NCBI GenBank assembly: GCA_905201175.1 | Contig: CAJKNC010000107.1 | Span: forward strand, 1 to 5,337 | DNA length: 5,337 bases | Direction of reading: 5' to 3' | Origin: an uncultured Succinatimonas sp. | GTDB taxonomy: Bacteria > Pseudomonadota > Gammaproteobacteria > Enterobacterales > Succinivibrionaceae | Part shown: positions 1 through 5,337 of the stretch, piece by piece | Position numbering within the stretch: the stretch's first letter is position 1 | How the letters are laid out: each line of letters opens with the position of its first letter | The notes under the pieces: generated by a model | The model's input: only the letters and a program-made list of their open reading frames with translations | Databases searched by the model: none | Told to the model about the DNA's origin: nothing | Program-made: the position numbers and the translations under genes

Positions 1-26
1 TATAATCTTTAATCTTAAAAAAAACA

Positions 27-56
27 TTGACATGTCTTTTGATTTTTGTAGATTAT
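27..56 (+). promoter_or_regulatory. Candidate sigma-70 promoter for the operon
   Basis: A perfect -35 hexamer TTGACA lies at 27-32. Two overlapping -10 candidates follow: TAGATT at 49-54 (16-base spacer, 4 of 6 consensus matches) and GATTAT at 51-56 (18-base spacer, 4 of 6). Transcription would begin near 60-64, giving a leader of about 270 bases before metQ. The -35 overlaps a perfect palindrome GACATGTC at 29-36, a possible operator. The -10 is weak, so this call rests mostly on the -35 and on the position upstream of an obvious operon. Confidence 0.45.
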
Positions 57-117
57 TAGACAAGGTTTTGGAAATTAGACCGAATTTTTCTTATCACTTT
101 TATTTACGGAGGCTGTT

Positions 118-192
118 ATGAATTTGAGCGTTTGTTCCTGCATCGCAGCTTGCGTATTCTCTCTTTCCTCTCTAATGCGAATGCCTGTTTAG
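118..192 (+). CDS. Possible 24-codon leader peptide, Cys/Met-containing
   Basis: An ATG at 118 sits 5 bases after GGAGG (108-112), which is a better Shine-Dalgarno match than that of metQ itself. The ORF runs 24 codons to TAG at 190-192. It encodes a short, fairly hydrophobic peptide starting MNLSVCSCIAAC and ending LMRMPV, with Cys at 6, 8 and 12 and Met at 1, 20 and 22. I recognise no family. It is not in frame with metQ and ends about 140 bases before it. Sulfur amino acids in a short leader ORF upstream of a methionine transporter would suit translation-coupled attenuation, but this is inference. Three Cys in 24 codons can also occur by chance, and the ORF may simply be untranslated. Confidence 0.3.
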   Translation: MNLSVCSCIAACVFSLSSLMRMPV

Positions 193-195
193 GCA
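140..195 (+). promoter_or_regulatory. Mutually exclusive short RNA hairpins within the leader ORF
   Basis: Three pairings compete here. CGCA (144-147) can pair with TGCG (151-154) across a 3-base loop. GCATCGCA (140-147) can pair with TGCGAATGC (176-184) with one bulged A. TGCCT (182-186) can pair with AGGCA (191-195) across the loop GTTT, placing the leader stop codon (190-192) in the hairpin. The arrangement resembles ribosome-controlled alternative folding. The stems are short and AT-rich leaders form such stems by chance, so confidence is low. Confidence 0.2.
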
Positions 196-220
196 AATCA
201 TCTATTTCTGTTTTTATCAG

Positions 221-261
221 CAGCAGTGTCTTTATATAGGCACCTCTGTATCTGTATTTTT
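221..261 (+). terminator. Weak terminator-like hairpin with downstream U-run
   Basis: GTGTCT (226-231) can pair with AGGCAC (238-243), including one G-U pair, over a 6-base loop. CAG (221-223) with CTG (246-248) could extend the stem across a 2x2 internal loop. A run of five T follows at 257-261, about 8 bases beyond the stem. That gap and the low stem stability make it a poor intrinsic terminator. It is listed because the AGGCA inside its 3' arm (238-242) could instead pair with TGCCT at 182-186, which would disrupt it. Confidence 0.15.
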
Positions 262-321
262 CGTTTCTTCTGCAAGTCATCTTTTTGATTTGCATAGAAA
301 TTGTATTATCTTTTGCTTTTT

Positions 322-326
322 GGAAG
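322..326 (+). promoter_or_regulatory. Ribosome binding site that sets the metQ start
   Basis: GGAAG ends 6 bases before the ATG at 333. The reading frame is open further upstream, to a TTG at 285. That TTG has only T-rich sequence before it, and starting there would put an odd 16-residue extension ahead of a classic lipoprotein signal. The SD therefore supports ATG 333. Confidence 0.7.
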
Positions 327-332
327 AAAAAA

Positions 333-1172
333 ATGAAGTTTAGAAAATTATTAATTACCTCCATTGTATGTGCCGTTTTAGCATCTGGCTGCGGTAATGA
401 TGAAAAATCTGCGGCAGCTTCTTTTACAAGTGAGCCTGAGGTTGTAAAGGCTGGCGTCTGTCCCGGTCCTTACAGAAGCATGATTGAAAAATTTATCAGT
501 CCTGAGCTTCAAAAGCGCGGATATAAGGTGGAGATTGTTGAATTTACTGATTATGTGCAGCCTGATGCTGCCTTAGACAGCGGCGATATTCAGTTTAATT
601 TAATGCAGCATCAGTCTTATTTTGACAGCATTGTTAAAAATCAAAATTTATCCTTAGCTTCAGTCATTAATGTTCCTACTCTCGGCTTAGGCTTGTTTTC
701 AGATAAATATAAAAGCTTAGAGGAGATCCCGCAAAAAGCTCAGGTTGCCATTCCAGCAGATGCTGTCAATTTAGCTCGTGCCCTGCGCATTGCCTCAGAG
801 GTTGGGTTAATTACTCTTAAAGTTAGAAACAGCGAGCAGAAGGCTTCTATAGCCGATATCGGCTCTAATCCTAAGGATCTGCAGTTTATTCCTATGGAGG
901 CAGCGCAAATCTCAAGAAGTCTTGACAGCATTGATTTAGGCTTTGTGCCTGGCAATTATGCTTATGCGGCAAATTTGGATTACAGCAAAGCTTTAGGAGT
1001 TGAAAACGTCAAGGAAGAGATTAAAAACATTATTGCGGTCAGAGCTCAGGATCGCGACACTTTAGGCAAGACATTGCATGACATAGTTTATTCTGCAAGC
1101 TTCGTCAAAGAGCTTGAGCAGGATCATGCCTTTGATTCCTTCTCAAGGCCGCAGTGGTGGGAAAACTTTTAA
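333..1172 (+). CDS. metQ: MetQ/NlpA-family substrate-binding lipoprotein
   Basis: This is the lipid-anchored substrate-binding component of a MetNIQ-type ABC importer, which delivers methionine or a related compound to the permease. The 279-residue protein opens with a lipoprotein signal: basic MKFRKLL, a hydrophobic stretch, then LASGC with Cys20 as the lipidated residue (Leu is at -4, slightly off the usual lipobox). The mature part carries NlpA/MetQ landmarks in order: KAGV near 39-42, FTDYVQPDAAL 71-81, SGDI 83-86, MQHQSYFD 91-98, KSLEEIP 127-133, VAIPAD 138-143, NLAR 146-149, SNPKDLQF 178-185, RSLDSIDLGFVPGNYA 195-210 and KNIIAVR 231-237. Length is close to E. coli MetQ (about 271). From memory of the E. 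coli protein, the ligand residues Arg144 and Asn229 match Arg149 and Asn232, while Asn202 corresponds to Pro206. The family assignment is firm, but methionine as the ligand is inferred. The gene is first in the operon, 15 bases before metN. Confidence 0.9.
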   Translation: MKFRKLLITSIVCAVLASGCGNDEKSAAASFTSEPEVVKAGVCPGPYRSMIEKFISPELQKRGYKVEIVEFTDYVQPDAALDSGDIQFNLMQHQSYFDSIVKNQNLSLASVINVPTLGLGLFSDKYKSLEEIPQKAQVAIPADAVNLARALRIASEVGLITLKVRNSEQKASIADIGSNPKDLQFIPMEAAQISRSLDSIDLGFVPGNYAYAANLDYSKALGVENVKEEIKNIIAVRAQDRDTLGKTLHDIVYSASFVKELEQDHAFDSFSRPQWWENF

Positions 1173-1187
1173 AGGCAGGATCTGATC

Positions 1188-2210
1188 ATGATAAGGTTTG
1201 AAAATGTCAGCGTGCGCTTTAAGCGGGATAAGCTTGAGTTTACGGCAGTAGATCAGGTTTCCCTGGAGATAGCTAAAGGCAAATTTTACGGCATTGTCGG
1301 CCCTTCTGGGGCCGGCAAGTCCACCTTAGTGCGTACAGTAAATCTTCTGCAGCGACCTTCATCAGGCAGGGTATTTATCGATAATCAGGATATAACATTC
1401 TGCAAAGATAAGGCGTTACAGCAGCTAAGACTGAATATCGGCATGATTTTCCAGCATTTTAATTTGATAAAAAATGCTTCGGTATTTTCAAATATTGCTT
1501 TTGCCCTGCAGGCCTCTAATACTCCTAAGGAGAAAATTGCCGATAAGGTTTATGAGCTTTTAGATTTAGTCGGCTTAGACAGTAAAGCTCAGCTGTTTCC
1601 AAATCAGCTGTCAGGCGGACAAAAGCAGCGCGTTGCGATTGCCCGCGCTTTAGCAAATCATCCGCAGATCCTGCTTTGCGATGAAGCCACCTCAGCTTTA
1701 GATCCTGACAATACCAAAGAAGTAGTTCAGGCATTAAAGCGCATTAAGGATGCCTATCCGATAACGGTTCTTTTTATCACTCATCAGATGGAAGTCGCCA
1801 AAAGCCTTTTTGATGAAATTGCCGTAATGGAGAAGGGCAAGGTTGTAGAAGCTGGTACTAGCTATGACATTTTCTCTCATCCTAAGGCTCAGGCCACGCG
1901 CAATTTAATCAATCACAGCTTAGACGGAGTGATCCCCTCTGAGGTATTAGAGCATGAGAAGGATCTGTATTTAATCACTTATAAAGAAAATTGTGCTTAT
2001 GAAAGTCTGATTTCCTATTTGTCGCGTACCTTTAATTTAGATATTTCCATTATTGCAGGAAATATTGAATACATACAGAACAAGCCTTTAGGCAGGCTGC
2101 TGATCAGCTTAAAGGGAGGCAATAGCGCAGATAAGGAAAAAGCCTTGGCAATCATTAAGGAGAAGGCTTTTGTTCACAAATTTGATAAGGAGCTGACGCA
2201 TTATGAATGA
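1188..2210 (+). CDS. metN: MetN, methionine ABC transporter ATPase with NIL domain
   Basis: This is the cytoplasmic ATPase that powers import through MetI. All 340 residues are present (E. coli MetN is 343). The ABC domain shows Walker A GPSGAGKST at 38-46, the Q-loop in MIFQHFNL with Gln89, the signature LSGGQKQR at 141-148, Walker B ILLCDE at 161-166 with catalytic Glu166, the D-loop SALD at 169-172 and the switch His199 in FITHQM. A C-terminal NIL domain covers about 262-337, including GNIEYIQNKPLG at 291-302. In MetN this domain binds cytoplasmic methionine and shuts off transport (transinhibition). The presence of NIL and the FQHFNL motif separate MetN from generic amino-acid ABC ATPases. 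An AGGA at 1177-1180 precedes the ATG by 7 bases. The stop overlaps the metI start. By my alignment from memory, the E. coli residue Asn295, linked to transinhibition, is Ser287 here. Confidence 0.95.
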   Translation: MIRFENVSVRFKRDKLEFTAVDQVSLEIAKGKFYGIVGPSGAGKSTLVRTVNLLQRPSSGRVFIDNQDITFCKDKALQQLRLNIGMIFQHFNLIKNASVFSNIAFALQASNTPKEKIADKVYELLDLVGLDSKAQLFPNQLSGGQKQRVAIARALANHPQILLCDEATSALDPDNTKEVVQALKRIKDAYPITVLFITHQMEVAKSLFDEIAVMEKGKVVEAGTSYDIFSHPKAQATRNLINHSLDGVIPSEVLEHEKDLYLITYKENCAYESLISYLSRTFNLDISIIAGNIEYIQNKPLGRLLISLKGGNSADKEKALAIIKEKAFVHKFDKELTHYE

Positions 2211-2874
2211 GTTTATTTCTTCAACGCTGACTATTTTAAGCAATGAGCTAGGCAAGGCAGTTTATGAAACCTGCATCATGATGGCTATCTCCTTTGCAGT
2301 AAGCCTAGTTTTAGGCACGATTTTAGGCTTTATTTTGTATTTAACCTCGAGCAATGCCTTTTACAATAGGCCGCTGGTAAATAAATGCGTAGGATCGGCA
2401 GTTAATTTCGTCAGATCTATTCCCTTTATTATTTTGGTGGTATTTACTCTGCCTTTAACCTTTTTCTTGGTAGGCACTAAGATTGGCCCTATTGCAGCTT
2501 CTGTGCCTTTGGCAATTACGGCAACAGTATTCTTAGCAAGGCTGGTGGAGATTGCGCTTGCTGAGATAGATCCTGGCGTCATAGAAGCTGCTTTAGCCTG
2601 CGGGGCATCAAATTCATTAATTATCAGAAAGGTATTGCTGGTTGAAGCAGCACCTGCAATTTTAAGAGGCATAACCGTAACCTTTATAAGCCTTATCGGA
2701 TTTTCTGCAATGGCCGGCATGGTGGGCGGCGGCGGGATCGGCAATTTAGCCGTGCAGTACGGTTATTACCGCTACGAAACCGGCATCATGATTTTTACCA
2801 TCGTTTTTTTAGTCATTCTTGTGCAGATAGTACAGCACTTAGGTGATTATCTGGCCAAAAAGTTTTCTCATTAA
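2203..2874 (+). CDS. metI: MetI, methionine ABC transporter permease
   Basis: This is the inner-membrane permease that dimerises and couples to two MetN subunits. The 223 residues match the family size (E. coli MetI is 217). About five membrane segments are visible, near 20-47, 66-90, 96-118, 152-174 and 193-214. The cytoplasmic coupling (EAA) loop reads EAALACGASNSLIIRKVLL at 128-146 and is where MetN docks. FVRSIPFIILV (69-79) and AMAGMVGGGGIGNLA (169-183) are typical MetI stretches. The ATG overlaps the metN stop by 8 bases (ATGAATGA), so the two proteins are probably translationally coupled. AAGGAG at 2187-2192, inside metN, is the likely SD. Nothing appears broken. Confidence 0.95.
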   Translation: MNEFISSTLTILSNELGKAVYETCIMMAISFAVSLVLGTILGFILYLTSSNAFYNRPLVNKCVGSAVNFVRSIPFIILVVFTLPLTFFLVGTKIGPIAASVPLAITATVFLARLVEIALAEIDPGVIEAALACGASNSLIIRKVLLVEAAPAILRGITVTFISLIGFSAMAGMVGGGGIGNLAVQYGYYRYETGIMIFTIVFLVILVQIVQHLGDYLAKKFSH

Positions 2875-2893
2875 AAAGAATAAGGATTAAAAA

Positions 2894-4267
2894 ATGTCAG
2901 CATTACAGCAAGCTTTACAGGAAAAAATTGCAGGTAAGGTTATCTTCGGCAAAGATATTGAAGAAAAGTTTTTAACTGATTTTGTGAGCTCGCGCATAGG
3001 CTATGCAGAAGCTTATATTAAAGCCTTAAATGAAGAGGATATTAAGAATGCTTTAAAGACAGCTTATTTATATAAGGCTCCGGTAGTGATCAGAGGAGCC
3101 GGAACTAATCTTGTGGGATCTACAATCCCGGAAGGCGGCATAGTTTTGGATGTAAGCGGCTTAAATCGTATTTTAGAGCTTGACGAGGAAAATCTGACGG
3201 TAACCGTAGAGCCTGGAGTAAGGCTTTGCGATTTAATCGCTTATGTTGAATCGAAAGGCTATATGTATGCTCCGGATCCTGCAGAAAAGGAGGCTTCAAT
3301 CGGCGGAAATGTTGCTACGAATGCCGGAGGCATGAGAGCGGTTAAATACGGAGTTACGCGCGATTTCGTACAGGAGCTGGATCTTATCAAAATTGACGGC
3401 AGCAAGGTTCATTTAGGCGCTAATACCAGAAAGAATGCTACCGGCCTCAGTCTGCATAAATTAGTGACCGGCTCAGAGGGAACCTTAGGCGTAATTTCAA
3501 AGATTGTATTAAAGCTCTTGCCGAAGCCTGAATTTTCCTTAAGCACTATTTTAGCGTTTAATTCCTTATCTGATGGTATTCGCACTGTAAATCAGATTTT
3601 TTCGCAGAATTTAGATCCTACAGCCATAGAATTTGTTGAAAAGAAGGTTATTGCCTTAGGCGAAAAGTTTTTGCAGCAGGAATTTCCTTTGCCTTCTGCT
3701 AAAGCTTATTTAATAGTAACTTTAGATGGCGATAAAAAGGGCGTTTATGAAAGACTTGATAAGCTTAAGGAGGTTACTGTTACGCATGGCTTGGCCTTTG
3801 ACTCTTTAGATCTTGATGATGAGGCAGTCGCTGAGCATGTCTGGGCTATTCGGGGAGCTTTGGCTCGAGCGGTTAAGGCTTCAGGAGTATGGGAGCCTGT
3901 AGATACGGTAGTGCCTTTAAATCAGATTGCTGCCTTTGTCGAGTATGTCGATAAGGTTTCAAAGGATTTAGGCGTAAGAATTGTAGCCTTTGGCCATGCA
4001 GGAGACGGCAATGTTCATCTGTGCATTATTAAGGATGATATTCCAGATGCAAAGTGGCCTGAGGTTTTAAAAGAGAGTCTGCACCTTATTTATAAGAAGG
4101 CTTATGCTTTAGGCGGGCTTTTATCGGCAGAGCATGGCATTGGCAAAAGCAAGAGAGCCTTTTATCTTGAAAATGCCGATCCGTCTGAGCGTGAATTAAT
4201 GTTAGGCATAAAAAAGGCTTTTGATGAATATAATTTATTAAATCCGCATGACGGCTATGCTGCATAA
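2894..4267 (+). CDS. FAD-linked 2-hydroxy acid dehydrogenase, GlcD/D-lactate dehydrogenase type
   Basis: This is a flavoprotein of the VAO/PCMH superfamily (FAD_binding_4 then FAD-oxidase_C), 457 residues, close to GlcD-like enzymes (about 460-500). The family oxidises D-2-hydroxy acids such as D-lactate, glycolate or 2-hydroxyglutarate to 2-oxo acids. The FAD domain (about 40-210) has RGAGTNLVGS 67-76, PDPAEKEASIGGNVATNAGG 127-146 and TGSEGTLG 192-199. The C-terminal substrate domain has WAIRGAL 317-323, the metal-site motif GHAGDGNVH 367-375 and SAEHGIGKSKR 411-421. There is no signal peptide or membrane segment. The tail ends NLLNPHDGYAA and lacks the usual LNPGK ending. AAGGA at 2882-2886 precedes ATG 2894 by 7 bases, and the gene lies 19 bases after metI. 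No GlcE/GlcF or Etf partner is in the window. The substrate cannot be read from the sequence. The neighbouring transporter and aminotransferase suggest a methionine-like hydroxy/oxo acid, and D-lactate is the main alternative. Confidence 0.88.
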   Translation: MSALQQALQEKIAGKVIFGKDIEEKFLTDFVSSRIGYAEAYIKALNEEDIKNALKTAYLYKAPVVIRGAGTNLVGSTIPEGGIVLDVSGLNRILELDEENLTVTVEPGVRLCDLIAYVESKGYMYAPDPAEKEASIGGNVATNAGGMRAVKYGVTRDFVQELDLIKIDGSKVHLGANTRKNATGLSLHKLVTGSEGTLGVISKIVLKLLPKPEFSLSTILAFNSLSDGIRTVNQIFSQNLDPTAIEFVEKKVIALGEKFLQQEFPLPSAKAYLIVTLDGDKKGVYERLDKLKEVTVTHGLAFDSLDLDDEAVAEHVWAIRGALARAVKASGVWEPVDTVVPLNQIAAFVEYVDKVSKDLGVRIVAFGHAGDGNVHLCIIKDDIPDAKWPEVLKESLHLIYKKAYALGGLLSAEHGIGKSKRAFYLENADPSERELMLGIKKAFDEYNLLNPHDGYAA

Positions 4268-4282
4268 TAAGGATAAGCAAAA

Positions 4283-5337
4283 ATGATTCAGTTAAGTGAT
4301 AAATCAAGTGTTTTTACAGATTCTGTTATCAGACGCATGACTCGTGTGTGTGCGCAGTATGATGCAATTAATCTATCGCAGGGCTTTCCTGATAATAATC
4401 CTCCTAAAGAGGTTTTAGAGAGCTTAGCTAAAGTTGCATTTAATGGTCCGCATCAGTATGCCGTTACCTGGGGAGCTTATAATACCCGCTATGCTCTGGC
4501 ACGAAAAATCGAGCACTTTTCGGGAATTAAGGTCGATGAAAATACTGAACTGTGCATAACCTGCGGCGGTACTGAAGCTATGATGGCTGCTGTTATGGCA
4601 ACCTTAAATCCAGGGGATAAAGTGGCAATCTTTTCTCCTTTTTATGAAAACTACGGTGCAGATGCGATTTTATGCGGAGTGACTCCTATATATGTGCCTT
4701 TGCATGAGCCGGATTTTTCCTTTGATGAAAAAGAGCTGGAAAAAGCTTTTATAGACGGTGCTAAGGCTTTGATCTTATGCAATCCGTCTAATCCTACCGG
4801 CAGAGTTTTTACTCTTGAGGAGCTGAGCATTATTGCAAAATTAGCTGAGAAGTATGATGCCTTTGTGATCACTGATGAGGTGTACGAGCATATCGTATTT
4901 GCTCCTAATAAGCATATTTATTTTGCCGCTTTGCCGAATATGCGCGAGCGTACGGTTGTTTGCAATTCTTTATCTAAAACCTACTCAATTACAGGCTGGA
5001 GAATTGGTTATGTATTTTCCACCCCTGAGGTTATCGATAGAGTCAGAAAAGTACATGACTTTTTAACAGTAGGGGCAGCAGCTCCGCTGCAGGAGGCCAT
5101 TGTTGCCGGATTAAATTTGAAGGATGATTATTATCAGGGCCTGCAGAAGGAATATACGCATAAACGAGATATCTTTTTAAAGGGGCTAGATGAAATAGGG
5201 CTTAAATATTTAAAGCCCCAGGGAAGCTATTTTGTCCTGGTAGATATAAGCGAGTTTAACTATGATTCATCTTTAGAATTTTGTTATGACTTAGCTCATT
5301 ACGTAAAGGTAGGAGCCGTACCAGGTTCAAGCTTCTT
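4283..5337 (+). CDS. Class I PLP-dependent aminotransferase, YbdL/KAT-like (3' truncated by window)
   Basis: This is a fold-type I aminotransferase that moves an amino group between an amino acid and a 2-oxo acid. The first 351 residues are present and the frame is open to the window end, so I expect about 35-45 residues missing, including the usual C-terminal carboxylate-binding Arg. Visible motifs: INLSQGFPD 29-37, QYAVTWG 58-64, CGGTEA 94-99 (PLP phosphate loop), NPSNPTG 167-173 with Asn170, TDEVYEH 197-203 with Asp198 and Tyr201, SLSKTYSITGWRIGY 229-243 with Schiff-base Lys232 and Arg240, RKVHDFLTVGAAAPLQ 255-270 and the PGSSF end. INLSQGFPD, DEVYEH and RKVHxxLT resemble E. coli YbdL (methionine aminotransferase) and kynurenine/glutamine transaminases more than AspC proper. 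AAGGA at 4269-4273 is 9 bases from the ATG. The gene follows the flavoenzyme by 15 bases. Methionine/2-oxo-4-methylthiobutyrate is the substrate pair I would guess from this similarity and the metQNI context. A general aromatic or alanine-type specificity is possible. Confidence 0.9.
   Translation, partial: MIQLSDKSSVFTDSVIRRMTRVCAQYDAINLSQGFPDNNPPKEVLESLAKVAFNGPHQYAVTWGAYNTRYALARKIEHFSGIKVDENTELCITCGGTEAMMAAVMATLNPGDKVAIFSPFYENYGADAILCGVTPIYVPLHEPDFSFDEKELEKAFIDGAKALILCNPSNPTGRVFTLEELSIIAKLAEKYDAFVITDEVYEHIVFAPNKHIYFAALPNMRERTVVCNSLSKTYSITGWRIGYVFSTPEVIDRVRKVHDFLTVGAAAPLQEAIVAGLNLKDDYYQGLQKEYTHKRDIFLKGLDEIGLKYLKPQGSYFVLVDISEFNYDSSLEFCYDLAHYVKVGAVPGSSF

Larger units (their letters stand above)
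1..332 (+). other. Leader/intergenic region upstream of the metQNI operon
   Basis: This stretch before metQ has no long gene on either strand that I can support. It contains a promoter-like TTGACA at 27-32, a strong SD plus 24-codon ORF at 108-192, several short hairpins and a pyrimidine-rich second half (roughly 196-321). I looked for the hallmarks of a SAM-I riboswitch and a T-box and did not see them, and there is no tRNA-like sequence. The window starts inside this region, so the upstream gene and any further promoter elements are not visible. Confidence 0.6.

Noticed and set aside
1..6. TATAAT as the -10 of a further upstream promoter
   Set aside because: It is a perfect hexamer, but the -35 region lies outside the window and such a hexamer is common in AT-rich DNA, so it cannot be judged.
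3..16. Two tandem copies of TAATCTT
   Set aside because: Only two 7-base units in AT-rich DNA at the window edge; too short to treat as a functional repeat.
304..309. TATTAT as a -10 box of a second promoter just before metQ
   Set aside because: It matches 5 of 6 consensus bases, but the nearest -35-like TTGATT (285-290) is only 13 bases away and the area is AT-rich. The resulting 5' leader would also be very short.
285..332. In-frame upstream TTG start adding 16 residues to MetQ
   Set aside because: It has no Shine-Dalgarno and would bury a classic lipoprotein signal behind an odd extension. ATG 333 has GGAAG at good spacing and begins MKFRKLL.
1..332. SAM-I riboswitch, T-box or MetJ tandem met-box
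   Set aside because: I saw no conserved core of a SAM riboswitch, no T-box AGGGTGG-like sequence and no tandem 8-base met-boxes close to AGACGTCT.
116..364. Minus-strand open frame of 82 codons across the leader and metQ start
   Set aside because: No convincing ribosome binding site, no recognised family, and it overlaps the start of metQ antisense. Its Lys/Arg-rich composition is what antisense of T-rich DNA yields.
2361..2744. Minus-strand 127-codon frame opposite metI
   Set aside because: It is an antisense shadow of a strongly supported permease gene with no independent start signal or recognisable domain.
4875..5066. Plus-strand 63-codon frame inside the aminotransferase gene
   Set aside because: It is an out-of-frame shadow. 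The aminotransferase frame through this stretch encodes DEVYEH and the Schiff-base lysine motif.

Overview
The window holds one tightly packed plus-strand operon of moderately AT-rich DNA. A leader region of about 330 bases comes first. It is followed by a complete methionine-type ABC importer in the order metQ (lipoprotein), metN (ATPase with a C-terminal NIL domain) and metI (permease). Next come a GlcD/D-lactate-dehydrogenase-type flavoprotein and a class I PLP aminotransferase, which is cut off by the window end. Gaps between genes are 15, -8 (overlap), 19 and 15 bases. Each start has a purine-rich ribosome binding site and I see no terminator between genes, so co-transcription is very likely.

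Organism: the lipoprotein signal, the single-subunit MetN/MetI/MetQ set and the ordinary SD sequences fit a bacterium. Codon choice is strongly biased to TTA for leucine and looks uniform across all five genes, so nothing suggests a recently acquired gene. MetN and MetI look proteobacterial in style, and an AT-rich gut or rumen gammaproteobacterium (for example of the Succinivibrionaceae kind) is my guess. This is weak, and a Firmicute cannot be excluded from the sequence alone.

Region by region: 1-117 carries a perfect TTGACA -35 with weak -10 candidates. 118-192 is a possible 24-codon leader ORF behind a strong GGAGG, containing three Cys and three Met codons. 193-332 is U-rich with weak hairpins. 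333-2874 encodes the importer. 2894-4267 encodes the FAD oxidase. 4283-5337 encodes the first 351 residues of the aminotransferase.

How the genes may work together (inference): MetQNI imports methionine or a relative. The flavoenzyme family interconverts D-2-hydroxy acids and 2-oxo acids. The aminotransferase resembles the YbdL/kynurenine aminotransferase group, which interconverts methionine and 2-oxo-4-methylthiobutyrate. Together they would form an uptake and hydroxy-acid/oxo-acid/amino-acid interconversion module for methionine-like compounds. MetQ and MetN each appear to carry a substitution at a residue tied to methionine recognition in E. coli, which leaves the true ligand open.
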